DNA of 64,000 nucleotides from Oscillospiraceae bacterium (GTDB lineage Bacteria > Bacillota > Clostridia > Oscillospirales > CAG-272): the NCBI GenBank assembly GCA_015064355.1, contig SVSJ01000006.1:19873-83872 (forward strand). Reading direction: 5' to 3'. Shown here in pieces: positions 44,379 through 52,850 of the stretch. Each line of letters begins with the position of its first letter. The stretch's first letter is position 1. The notes below the pieces were generated by a model. The model saw only the letters and a list, made by a program, of their open reading frames with translations, was not told the origin of the DNA and ran no database searches. The position numbers were made by a program, and so were the translations under genes.

Positions 44379-45818
44379 TTAACCGATTCTGTTGTATATA
44401 TCAATATACCTTTTAGCCGAAACATTCCAAGAAAAATCGATTTTCATGGCATTTTTCACCAAATTTGACCATTTGGAATGATCGTAATACATTGAGATTG
44501 CATATTCTATTACATGCAACATATCGTGAGCGTTGTAATTTCGGAAGGAGAAACCGTTGCCCGTTCCTTCATATTCGTTAAACGGACGGATAGTATCCGC
44601 AAGTCCACCGCACTCACGAACGATCGGTACTGTACCGTACTGGGACGCGATCATTTGCGCCAGTCCGCAAGGCTCGCTCTTCGACGGCATTAGGAACATA
44701 TCAGCTCCCGCGTAGAATTTTTTTGAGAGAGATTTATTATACTCAAGCTTTACGCAGACTTTTCCGGGATTGCGATAGGAAAGATCGGTGAAGAATCTCT
44801 CGAGCATTGGCTCACCTGTTCCAAGAAGAACAAACTGAACATTATTATGTCCGATAACATCCTCAATTACCCTCTTTACAAGGTCGAAGCCCTTGTGAGC
44901 CGCCAGTCGCGAAACCATAGCGATCACCGGTGTACCGGGTTCTTCGGGAAGTCCGCAAACTCTCTGTAGATCTGCCTTTGCCAGTGCTTTACCAGACAGG
45001 TCGTCACAGTTGAAGTTTGCTACGATCTCAGGGTCATTTGCGGAATTGTAGTATTCAACGTCGATTCCGTTTATGATTCCCGTAAGCTTCCCTTCCGCAT
45101 CTGACTGACGAAGAATGTGGTGGAGACCGCTTGAGTAATATTCCGTAAGTATTTCACGGGAATAAGTTGGGCTCACCGTATTAACCATATCAGCGCACAC
45201 GATCGCACCCTTTAAGAGATTGATGCAACCGTTGTATTCAACAACTGTTCTGTCCCATTCGGGAAGCTCGAACACATCGCCGAGAATGCTGAAATCGAAT
45301 ACGCCCTGGTAGTCAATGTTGTGAATGGTAAACAATGCGGAGATTCCGCGATATTCCGCCAAGTGTCCGTACTTACGTTTCAAGTATATGACGGAAAGTG
45401 CAGTCTGCCAGTCATTTGCGTGAAGAATATCCGGGTAAAAGTTAACTTCAGCCATAAGCTCAAGAACGGCCTTTGAGAAGAACGCAAATCTCTCTGCGTC
45501 GTCATAGTTGCCGTAGAGCATACTTCTCTCAAAATAGTAAAGGTTATCAATAAAATAGAAGGTTACTCCATCTGACTTTGTTTGCCAGATGCCGCAGTAC
45601 TGATTTCTCCATGAAAGCTTTACGGTTATCTCGGATACAAGTTCCAGCTTATCGTAAAACTTTTCGCGAATACTGGGATACAGCGGAATAACAACGCGCA
45701 CGTCCCCATCTGCACCCAGTTCTGCCTTAACAGCCTTGGGGAGTGATCCAACTACGTCTGCAAGGCCACCGGTGGATATATACGGTAGCGCTTCGGAAGC
45801 TGCGTATAAAATTTTCAA
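44379..45818 (-). CDS. glgA: Glycogen synthase GlgA (ADP-glucose)
   Basis: The 479-residue GT5 enzyme has MKILYAASEALPYISTGGLADV, trimmed core PYISTGGLADVVGSLPK, HANDWQTAL, TIHNIDYQG, NGIDVEYY and the C-terminal MPSKSEPCGLAQMIASQYGT (E of the EX7E motif). It extends alpha-1,4-glucan using ADP-glucose from GlgC/GlgD. The usual KTGGL substrate motif is STGGL here: the lysine that in E. coli contacts ADP-glucose is replaced by serine. Fourth gene in the operon. Confidence 0.95.
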   Translation of the reverse strand: MKILYAASEALPYISTGGLADVVGSLPKAVKAELGADGDVRVVIPLYPSIREKFYDKLELVSEITVKLSWRNQYCGIWQTKSDGVTFYFIDNLYYFERSMLYGNYDDAERFAFFSKAVLELMAEVNFYPDILHANDWQTALSVIYLKRKYGHLAEYRGISALFTIHNIDYQGVFDFSILGDVFELPEWDRTVVEYNGCINLLKGAIVCADMVNTVSPTYSREILTEYYSSGLHHILRQSDAEGKLTGIINGIDVEYYNSANDPEIVANFNCDDLSGKALAKADLQRVCGLPEEPGTPVIAMVSRLAAHKGFDLVKRVIEDVIGHNNVQFVLLGTGEPMLERFFTDLSYRNPGKVCVKLEYNKSLSKKFYAGADMFLMPSKSEPCGLAQMIASQYGTVPIVRECGGLADTIRPFNEYEGTGNGFSFRNYNAHDMLHVIEYAISMYYDHSKWSNLVKNAMKIDFSWNVSAKRYIDIYNRIG

Positions 45819-45863
45819 AATACCTCTTCCTCCTTTTGAATCAACTATAGTTCGGTTTTTCGG

Positions 45864-46997
45864 TTAAATCATCTTTCCCTTTGATACATAGAAGGGCTGT
45901 GATTCAGCGCCAACAAGCATTGTACCGTCTCTGATAACCGCATTTTTATCGGTAATAACGTAGTTGAGGAATGCGCCGTCACCAACTATGGTATCCTGCA
46001 TTATGATGCAGTTTTTGACAGTTGCATTTCTGCCGATCTTTACACCACGGAAAATGATCGAATTCTCAACAGTTCCCTCGATATAGCAGCCGTCCGCAAT
46101 CATTGAGCTGTCAACGCGAGCAGAGGGACTATAATAAGCGGGTGTGGAATTTCTTACCTTTGTGTAAACGGGGCGATTCTTCACGTTAAAGAGAGAGTCG
46201 CGGGCGTTTGCATTGGTAATAAGATCCATGCTGTGCTGGAAATAATCCTCAAGAGAGGAAATACAAGCGAAATATCCGTCGTACTTATACACGCGGTAAT
46301 TCATACGGTTTAAGTTACGGGAAATAACGTCGCGAGTAAGGCTGACATGGTCATAAGCAATGGCCTCAGCAACGATCTGACGGAGGTATGCTGTTGTCAT
46401 AACGATAATGTTAAGGGTGATGTCTGCCTCACCCTCGTAATTTACAGGGTACGCGATAACGTCGGTAAGTCTGCCGTCGTCATCGGAATTATAGATCACG
46501 TTGAGCTTTGCAGCTTCTTTTGTAAGAGCAACCTTCTTTACGGCGAATGTCATATCTGCACCTGACTTGCGATGATACTCGATCATATCGTTGAAGTCGA
46601 TATTGCAGATAACGTCGCAGTCGGAAAGAACTACGTATTCGTCTGTGATTCTGTTGATGGCGTTGCTAACACCCTTGAGAGCCTCAAGTCTGGTCTGGTA
46701 TACTGATTTAGCCTTATCCGCATAAGCTGTAATAAACGGAGGCAGGATCTTTATACCGCCGGAGCGACGTGCAAGGTCCCAATCCTTACCGGAGCCAATG
46801 TGGTCCATAAGAGACTGGTAGTTCAGATGAGTAATAACGCTGATGTTGTAAATATTGGAGTTGACCATATTGGAAAGCGTAAAGTCAATAAAGCGATAAC
46901 GGCATCCGAAAGGTACGGAAGCGATAGTACGCATTCTGGTAAGCTCCGGTATATTATTGTCGTGAATGTTAGAGAATATAATTCCTGATGCTGCCAT
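45864..46997 (-). CDS. glgD: GlgD, regulatory subunit of glucose-1-phosphate adenylyltransferase
   Basis: The 377-residue nucleotidyltransferase-like protein keeps the fold (YRFIDFTLSNMVNSNIYNI, trimmed core RFIDFTLSNMVNS; left-handed beta-helix C-terminus). It lacks the GlgC catalytic loop LAGGQGSRL, having IIFSNIHDNNIPELT in its place. In Firmicutes GlgD pairs with GlgC and raises its activity. It lies 20 bases after glgC. Confidence 0.95.
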   Translation of the reverse strand: MAASGIIFSNIHDNNIPELTRMRTIASVPFGCRYRFIDFTLSNMVNSNIYNISVITHLNYQSLMDHIGSGKDWDLARRSGGIKILPPFITAYADKAKSVYQTRLEALKGVSNAINRITDEYVVLSDCDVICNIDFNDMIEYHRKSGADMTFAVKKVALTKEAAKLNVIYNSDDDGRLTDVIAYPVNYEGEADITLNIIVMTTAYLRQIVAEAIAYDHVSLTRDVISRNLNRMNYRVYKYDGYFACISSLEDYFQHSMDLITNANARDSLFNVKNRPVYTKVRNSTPAYYSPSARVDSSMIADGCYIEGTVENSIIFRGVKIGRNATVKNCIIMQDTIVGDGAFLNYVITDKNAVIRDGTMLVGAESQPFYVSKGKMI

Positions 46998-47017
46998 TTT
47001 ACTGTTCCGTCCTTTCC

Positions 47018-48220
47018 TTACTTATTGTTTTCAAGCCAAGCGTCATTGACCATTTCGCCGCCTGCTACGTCTGTGCCCGGGCGAAGCTCCAGATCAGAGC
47101 CGATTACAGTGATCTGTTCCCCGGAGCTCTTTGTTCTACCCACAACGCAGCCGGCACCGATGGTGGTGTCACTGTCGATAATGGAGTAGTTGATCGTTGT
47201 TCCCTCTCCAATCACTACGTTTTTCATAATGATTGAGTCCTTGATATATGCGCCGCGTGCAACCTTTACGCCACTGGCGAGAACGGAGTTTTCAACGATA
47301 CCCTCGATTACGCAGCCTTCGGTAATGAGAGAGTTGGATATTCTCGCATACTTGCCGATGGACTGAGGCGGATCGGAATAGTTACGGGAGTATATCCTCC
47401 ACTTTCTGTCGCGGAGGTCAAATTCAGGTGTCTCACCGAGGAGGTCCATATTTGCTTCCCACAGAGACTGTATAGTTCCTACGTCCTTCCAGTATCCGCT
47501 GAAGGGATAAGCATACATCTTCATGCCGTCGGCGAGCATCTTGGGAATGATGTTCTTACCGAAGTCTTTGGAAGAATTTGGGTCAGCCTCGTCTTCGATA
47601 AGATACTTGCGAAGCACGTCGGTATTGAAGATATAAATACCCATTGAAGCTTTGTTACTCTTCGGCACCTTGGGCTTTTCTTCGAAATCAACGATCTTCA
47701 TATTATCGTCCGTGTTCATGATGCCGAATCTGCTTGCTTCTTCGATCGGCACTTCAAGAACCGCGATAGTGCAGTCAGCACCTGTTTCCTTATGTGCGGT
47801 GAGCATTTTGTCGTAGTCCATTTTATAAATATGGTCACCGGACAAAATCAAAACGTAATCGGGATCGTAGCGGTTGATGAAGTTCAGATTCTGGTAAATT
47901 GCGTTTGCTGTGCCCTTGTACCAGTCCGCACCGTCCTTACCCTGATACGGAGGAAGGACTCTAACACCGCTCTGGCCTCGGTCAAGGTCCCAGGGACGTC
48001 CGTTGCCTATATATTCGTTCAACTGAAGAGGCTGATACTGTGTCAATACGCCAACGGTAAATATTCCCGAGTTGACACAGTTTGACAGAGGAAAGTCGAT
48101 GATCCTGTACTTTCCGCCGAATCGAACTGCTGGCTTGGCTGTCTTTTCAGTAAGCGTGTAAAGTCTGCTACCCTGCCCTCCGGCAAGAAGCATTGCTACA
48201 CATTCCTGTTTCTTAAACAT
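47018..48220 (-). CDS. glgC: Glucose-1-phosphate adenylyltransferase GlgC
   Basis: The 400-residue catalytic subunit has [32 protein letters not shown] (trimmed core [15 protein letters not shown]), [21 protein letters not shown] and a beta-helix C-terminal domain. It makes ADP-glucose from glucose-1-phosphate and ATP, the committed step of glycogen synthesis. Second gene of the operon, 44 bases after glgB; TCGGAGG ribosome site. Confidence 0.97.
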   Translation of the reverse strand: MFKKQECVAMLLAGGQGSRLYTLTEKTAKPAVRFGGKYRIIDFPLSNCVNSGIFTVGVLTQYQPLQLNEYIGNGRPWDLDRGQSGVRVLPPYQGKDGADWYKGTANAIYQNLNFINRYDPDYVLILSGDHIYKMDYDKMLTAHKETGADCTIAVLEVPIEEASRFGIMNTDDNMKIVDFEEKPKVPKSNKASMGIYIFNTDVLRKYLIEDEADPNSSKDFGKNIIPKMLADGMKMYAYPFSGYWKDVGTIQSLWEANMDLLGETPEFDLRDRKWRIYSRNYSDPPQSIGKYARISNSLITEGCVIEGIVENSVLASGVKVARGAYIKDSIIMKNVVIGEGTTINYSIIDSDTTIGAGCVVGRTKSSGEQITVIGSDLELRPGTDVAGGEMVNDAWLENNK

Positions 48221-48264
48221 GATAACCTCCGAATGATATATTTTTCTTTTAAAAATAGACTGTG

Positions 48265-50256
48265 TTATGAGTTTTGCTGTTTTCTGAATATCACACCGCC
48301 AAGAGGAGGCAGATTAATAGTGATATAATTATGACGCTCGCCGCGCTCGTCGGTTACTGCCCGTGTGCGGACGCCCTCCTCGTTCAGTTTGTTCTTTCCG
48401 CCGTATTCGTAATTGTCAGTAGAAAGCACCTCTTCGTATCTGCCCATCTTGGGAACTTCAACAACGAAGTCTCGTCTCTCCACAGGTGCAAAGTTTAGCA
48501 CAACGATAAGCTCCTTGCCCTTTTTGTCACGTCTGCGATAAGAAATCACGTTTATATCAGCGGCATCCGGATCGATCCAGGTGAATCCGTCCCATCCGTC
48601 ATCAATATCCCAAAGCTCGGAATTCTCAAGGTACAGGTGGTTTATTGCGCGAACAAACCTCTGCATTTCAACGTGGCGAGGATAGTCGATCATAAACCAC
48701 TCAAGCTGGTTGGTATAGTCCCATTCTCTGAACTGAGCAAATTCCGTACCCATAAACGTAAGCTTTTTGCCCGGCAGAGTCATCATATACATAATGAGAG
48801 TTCTCATACAGGCGAACTTGTCATCGTATTCGCCGAAGCACTTATCAACGAGGGACTTCTTGCAATGCACTACTTCGTCGTGAGAGATCGGCAAGATATA
48901 GTTCTCGCTGAAAGCATACATAAGCGGGAACGTCAGCTTGTTGTGGTGGTATTTACGGGCAATGGAATCTGTTGAAACATACTCAAAAATATCATTTGCC
49001 CAACCCATATTCCACTTGAAATTGAAGCCGAGGCCACCTGCGAACACAGGCTTTGTGATCATCGGCCAGGCGGTTGATTCCTCCGCAATCATAAGCATAT
49101 CGGGGAATTCGCCGAATACCGCTTCGTTCAGCTTCTTGAAGAATGCGATTGCCTCAAGGTTGTGGTTTGTACCTTCGGAATTAGGAAGCCACTTGCCCGG
49201 TTCTCTGTCGAAGTCAAGATACAGCATAGCAGCTACCGCGTCGATACGAAGTCCGTCAACATGGTATTCCCTCATCCAGAACAAAGCGTTTGAAACAAGG
49301 AAGGACTGTACCTCCGGACGGCCAACGTCAAAGTAACGTGTACCCCAGCTTGGGCTTTCCATTCTGTCCCATCCCTGGTATTCGTAGAGAGGCTGTCCGT
49401 CAAACTCAAAAAGACCGTTTTCATCCTTGGGGAAATGAGCGGGTACCCAGTCAAGAATTACACCGATACCGCAGGAGTGCATCTTATCAACGAAATATTT
49501 GAAGTCGTCGGGTGTTCCGAATCTTGAGGTGGGGGCATAATAGCCTGTTACCTGATAACCCCAGGAGCCGTCAAAGGGATGCTCCATAATCGGGAGAAGC
49601 TCAACGTGAGTGTATCCCATATCGAGAACATATGCAGACAGCTTGTCGGCTATCTCTCTGTAATTGAGATAGTGTTCTCCGTCAGCGTTGCTTCTGCCGT
49701 CACGGGTTCTCCATGAACCAAGGTGTACTTCATATATATTCAAGGGTGCGCTGTAAAAATGATGGACCTTCGGTTTGAATCCCCTTGTTTTCGGGCAAAC
49801 CGTTGACATACGCTTCTTCATCCAATCGCCGTCGCGCCAAGTGTGGCCATCCAAGTCGGCAACAATGGACGCTGTTTTACCAAGAGTTTCAGCGTGGAAT
49901 GCGTATGGGTCAGACTTATAATGAGTTTCACCGTTCTGTCCGGTTACAGCAAATTTGTAATATTTTCCCGCAAGGGATCCTTCAGCTTCAACAGCAACCT
50001 CCCAAACGCCACCGTCAGTTACGCGGTGCATCTGCCACCCGTAGTCCCAGTTTGTGAAATCTGCCAGGAGTGAGATGCTTTTAGCGTTTGGCGCCCATAC
50101 TCTGAAGGTATATCTATAGCCAGTTTCGGTCTTTTCACCGTGTGCGCCCAGATATTCGTATGCAATATAATTTGTACCTTGATGGAAGAGGTATGCCGGA
50201 AGTGAGGTGTCTTTCTCCGACAAATTAGTGTTTTTTGTTGTTACCATAATTATCAT
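48265..50256 (-). CDS. glgB: 1,4-alpha-glucan branching enzyme GlgB
   Basis: The 663-residue GH13 enzyme has a CBM48 domain ([17 protein letters not shown]), the barrel with [18 protein letters not shown] (nucleophile Asp), [10 protein letters not shown] (acid/base Glu) and [10 protein letters not shown]. It transfers chain segments to alpha-1,6 branch points. First gene of the operon. Two ATGs compete (50256 and 50247): AAAGGA is only 3 bases from the first and 12 from the second, so the start is uncertain by three residues. The promoter lies directly upstream. Confidence 0.95.
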   Translation of the reverse strand: MIIMVTTKNTNLSEKDTSLPAYLFHQGTNYIAYEYLGAHGEKTETGYRYTFRVWAPNAKSISLLADFTNWDYGWQMHRVTDGGVWEVAVEAEGSLAGKYYKFAVTGQNGETHYKSDPYAFHAETLGKTASIVADLDGHTWRDGDWMKKRMSTVCPKTRGFKPKVHHFYSAPLNIYEVHLGSWRTRDGRSNADGEHYLNYREIADKLSAYVLDMGYTHVELLPIMEHPFDGSWGYQVTGYYAPTSRFGTPDDFKYFVDKMHSCGIGVILDWVPAHFPKDENGLFEFDGQPLYEYQGWDRMESPSWGTRYFDVGRPEVQSFLVSNALFWMREYHVDGLRIDAVAAMLYLDFDREPGKWLPNSEGTNHNLEAIAFFKKLNEAVFGEFPDMLMIAEESTAWPMITKPVFAGGLGFNFKWNMGWANDIFEYVSTDSIARKYHHNKLTFPLMYAFSENYILPISHDEVVHCKKSLVDKCFGEYDDKFACMRTLIMYMMTLPGKKLTFMGTEFAQFREWDYTNQLEWFMIDYPRHVEMQRFVRAINHLYLENSELWDIDDGWDGFTWIDPDAADINVISYRRRDKKGKELIVVLNFAPVERRDFVVEVPKMGRYEEVLSTDNYEYGGKNKLNEEGVRTRAVTDERGERHNYITINLPPLGGVIFRKQQNS

Positions 50257-50276
50257 CCATCCTTTCTGTTACTATA

Positions 50277-50305
50277 ATTATACATTAATTTCCAACGTTT
50301 TTCAA
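50277..50305 (-). promoter_or_regulatory. Promoter of the glycogen operon
   Basis: On the minus strand TTGAAA, 17 bases, TATAAT, about 20 bases upstream of the glgB ATG, so the 5' leader is very short. Confidence 0.8.
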
Positions 50306-50408
50306 GAGTTTTTTGATATATATATAAATATTTTTCGTAATTCACAGGAAAATTTTTAGCAATATCAACAAAAAATTGCAAGAAATTATGTATAGTATTC
50401 TTTCTCGA

Positions 50409-50445
50409 CAAAAAACCGTAATACCACTTTGAATGATATTACGGT
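50409..50445 (-). terminator. Terminator of the glycosylase-ABM-VOC unit
   Basis: ACCGTAAT/ATTACGGT stem, 15-base loop; on the minus strand it is followed by TTTTTT. It lies 35 bases past the stop of the gene ending at 50480. Confidence 0.88.
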
Positions 50446-50479
50446 GCTTGAGTTGTGTTTATTCAGTTAGTCAGATATA

Positions 50480-51115
50480 CTATTTCTTCAAAAAATCCGG
50501 CACACCGGCGTTTTCCGCAACGGTGAATCGCCAGGGATATGCCGCCGCCTCCCCTGCATAGTCGATTCCGATTCTGGGGGACGTGAGGATCTTCCCTGCC
50601 TTCCATCCGTCGTCACGAATGAAAAAGTTGCCACCGGTCAAGTCGCACCGATCGAGCTCGCAGGTTATTCCCATTGCGTTGCACAGCTTTCCCGGTCCGT
50701 TTGTGAATGAATAAAGCTCCTCTGAAGTCAGCTTTGACGAGTCAGTCGGAATGGACTTGCGTCGGCTCGTTTTTCGCACGTTCTCAAGAAGTGCATCAAT
50801 TCCGCCAATCGGGTACACTCCGCGGATCAGCACAGCCTCGGGCACGTCTGCCGAGTTTGCAGTAACGTTCATGCAAGAGTACATGCCGTAGATCAAGTAA
50901 ACGTATGCGTGGCCGCCGTCCATATACATGGTCTCAGTACGTTTGGTTCGCCGTCCGCCATATGCGTGACAAGCACGGTCGGTCACACCCATATATGCCT
51001 CAGTTTCAGTGATGATTCCGCTGATCTCCACGCCGTCTGTCCGTCTGACAAGGGTTTTTCCGATCAGCTTTTCAGCCAGCGTCAGGGCGTCCACACGAAA
51101 GAAGTTCCGATCCAT
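50480..51115 (-). CDS. 3-methyladenine (alkyladenine) DNA glycosylase, MPG/AAG family
   Basis: The 211-residue protein has LAEKLIGKTLVRR, GIITETEAYMG (catalytic Glu), DRACHAYGGRRTKRTETMY, trimmed core DRACHAYGGRRT, HAYVYLIYGMYSCMNV and TNGPGKLCNAMGI, all hallmarks of the AAG fold. It excises alkylated purines from DNA. It begins one base after the ABM-domain gene, in a minus-strand unit that lies next to lexA, but no SOS box is visible before it. Confidence 0.95.
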   Translation of the reverse strand: MDRNFFRVDALTLAEKLIGKTLVRRTDGVEISGIITETEAYMGVTDRACHAYGGRRTKRTETMYMDGGHAYVYLIYGMYSCMNVTANSADVPEAVLIRGVYPIGGIDALLENVRKTSRRKSIPTDSSKLTSEELYSFTNGPGKLCNAMGITCELDRCDLTGGNFFIRDDGWKAGKILTSPRIGIDYAGEAAAYPWRFTVAENAGVPDFLKK

Positions 51116-51116
51116 G

Positions 51117-51410
51117 TCAGTCGAAGCAGTAAGGTGTTGTGGAGATTGCGCGGCGGGGTGAGGCCATCATAGGAGCAACGGTCTCACGCCATTTATTGTA
51201 ATGTTCAGTCAGCTTGTGTGCTGCTGCAGCGTCCGCGTCGCGGTAAACCTCGAAAAGCACAAACTTATTGGGATCGTTGTTGTCGCGGAGAACGTCGAAT
51301 CTGACGTTGCCTTCTTCTTTTCTTGAGTTTTCGTGGTTATACCTCGTTATCTCCATAAACTGTTCTGTATATTCCGGGATAACATCAACAAAAACCAATG
51401 TTGCAAGCAT
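51117..51410 (-). CDS. ABM-domain protein (putative quinol monooxygenase/LsrG-like)
   Basis: The 97-residue single-domain protein has the dimeric alpha-beta-barrel pattern: LATLVFVDVIPEYTEQF, a helix with HENSRKEEGNVRFDVLRD, FVLFEVYRDADAAAAH and a C-terminal strand. Families with this look include YgiN quinol monooxygenases and the autoinducer-2 degrading LsrG. Substrate unknown. AGGAGGAA ribosome site. In the middle of a short three-gene minus-strand unit. Confidence 0.75.
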   Translation of the reverse strand: MLATLVFVDVIPEYTEQFMEITRYNHENSRKEEGNVRFDVLRDNNDPNKFVLFEVYRDADAAAAHKLTEHYNKWRETVAPMMASPRRAISTTPYCFD

Positions 51411-51451
51411 GTTTATTATTCCTCCGACTTGGTTTGTTATTCAAATTTTGA

Positions 51452-51868
51452 TTACTTCTGCTCCAGAATCTTGAAGAATTCAAGTTCTTCCCCGGCAGGT
51501 CCGTAAACGAATGCGCAGTTCAAGGTAAGCTTAATGGGAGCGGAGTCAAGAGGTGCAACAACAGGGGCAGATTTCGACTTTGCACCCGCCTTGAGTGCGG
51601 TTTCGTATGCCTGATCCACGTCATCAACAAGCATTGCGAAATGTATGTATTTGGGGTCTACGCTCTCTTTGTCATTTCCGCCTGCGAAAAGCTCAACGAT
51701 GTCGCCGTTGCCCATATCAAGCATAGCGATCCTGCCGTCACCCTCGCCCCACTGAGTCATAAACTTCATTCCGAGGCCTTCGGTATAAAACTTCATTGAT
51801 TCTTCAAAATCCTTCGCCTTTACTGCGATGTGATGAAATCCCATTCCTTTAATAATTTCGTTTGCCAT
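51452..51868 (-). CDS. VOC-superfamily (glyoxalase/bleomycin resistance-like) protein
   Basis: The 138-residue protein has two beta-alpha-beta-beta-beta units: GMGFHHIAVKAKDFEESMKFYTEGLGM (trimmed core HHIAVKAKDFEESMKFY) and YIHFAMLVDDVDQAYETA, ending YGPAGEELEFF. Metal-ligand candidates are His13, Glu in IVELF, His in IHFAM and Glu in EELEFF. It could be a lyase or a detoxification protein; activity is not assignable from sequence. It is 21 bases downstream of lexA, so read-through from the lexA promoter is possible. Confidence 0.82.
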   Translation of the reverse strand: MANEIIKGMGFHHIAVKAKDFEESMKFYTEGLGMKFMTQWGEGDGRIAMLDMGNGDIVELFAGGNDKESVDPKYIHFAMLVDDVDQAYETALKAGAKSKSAPVVAPLDSAPIKLTLNCAFVYGPAGEELEFFKILEQK

Positions 51869-51889
51869 TTTTGTCTCCTTGTATGATTA

Positions 51890-52510
51890 TCAATAATATC
51901 TTACGCTTGCCACTACCTTGCCAAGTATCATAAGATTGGTCACGATAATGGGAAGCATAGTTTTGTTCTCGGGTTGAAGTCTGAAGTGGCCATTTTCCTT
52001 ATAGAAAGTTTTGACTGTTGCCTCGTCATCAATAAGTGCCACAACGATATCCCCATTTTCAGCCATAGGAGTTTTCTCGACAATAACAATGTCACCGTCA
52101 AGGATACCAGCCTCGATCATACTTGTGCCGCGAACCTTCAGGGCAAAAAGCTCACCTGACGGAAGGGGTCTAAGTCCTTTGGGATACTGAACAAATCCCT
52201 CGTAGTTCTCAACAGCAAGAATAGGCTGACCCGCAGTTACTTTACCGAGGATCGGCACGTCTGTGTAGTCGCGACCGTCTTCACGGCTATCTGGAATCAA
52301 GCCCTCAATACGCAGGGTGCGGCTCTTGCCGTTTTCCTTCTGAATGTATCCTTTTTTCTCAAGTCTGTCCAGGCACGTATGCACAGTTGATGTGCTCTTG
52401 ATCTTCAGCGCTGCGCAGATATCTCTGATAGACGGAGAATATCCGTTTTTTAAAATATTTTCCTTGATATAATCAAAAACTAATTGTTCCTTTGGTTCAA
52501 GATTTGCCAT
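51890..52510 (-). CDS. lexA: LexA repressor
   Basis: The 206-residue protein has an N-terminal winged helix (SIRDICAALKIKSTSTVHTCL, trimmed core SIRDICAALKIKSTSTV), the self-cleavage site Ala93-Gly94 in VTAGQP, Ser130 in VRGTSMIEAG and Lys167 in DEATVKTFY, the full S24 dyad. RecA-stimulated self-cleavage derepresses the SOS genes. A near-consensus SOS box covers its own promoter, so it is autoregulated. Confidence 0.96.
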   Translation of the reverse strand: MANLEPKEQLVFDYIKENILKNGYSPSIRDICAALKIKSTSTVHTCLDRLEKKGYIQKENGKSRTLRIEGLIPDSREDGRDYTDVPILGKVTAGQPILAVENYEGFVQYPKGLRPLPSGELFALKVRGTSMIEAGILDGDIVIVEKTPMAENGDIVVALIDDEATVKTFYKENGHFRLQPENKTMLPIIVTNLMILGKVVASVRYY

Positions 52511-52574
52511 AAAATTACCGCCTTACAAGGATTTTTGCCGGATCTATTGTGATTTCGGTCCATCCGTTTGCCTT

Positions 52575-52613
52575 ATTATAGCACAAACGAACGCAGATGT
52601 AAACACTTGTTCG
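52575..52613 (-). promoter_or_regulatory. lexA promoter with overlapping SOS (LexA) box
   Basis: On the minus strand TTTACA, 17 bases, TATAAT. The string CGAACAAGTGTTTA (52600-52613) matches 13 of 14 positions of the Gram-positive consensus CGAACRNRYGTTYC and overlaps the -35, the expected place for autorepression. Confidence 0.85.
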
Positions 52614-52730
52614 ATTATTTCTTCAAAAATTCTGCAAATTCTCCATTTTTATTTAAATTTATTTAAAACCCGCAACAGCATTTTTACGTAATTTATTTTT
52701 TAATTATTTGATAATTTTTGAAAATCACTA
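52614..52730. other. AT-rich spacer between the divergent lexA and pckG promoters
   Basis: Very AT-rich, no ORF and no repeat that I can support. Confidence 0.35.
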
Positions 52731-52759
52731 TTGAATTATCGTTTTCATTGTAGTATAAT
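52731..52759 (+). promoter_or_regulatory. Promoter of the PEP carboxykinase gene
   Basis: TTGAAT, 17 bases, TATAAT, leaving a leader of about 85 bases with a TAAGGAG ribosome site. Confidence 0.75.
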
Positions 52760-52850
52760 CTATAATAGAGAAATTTGGGAATCAAATGCTGATTCTTCAC
52801 TAAATTTCCAAGAAATTGTCAAAAATTCACTAAATATATAAGGAGTTATC

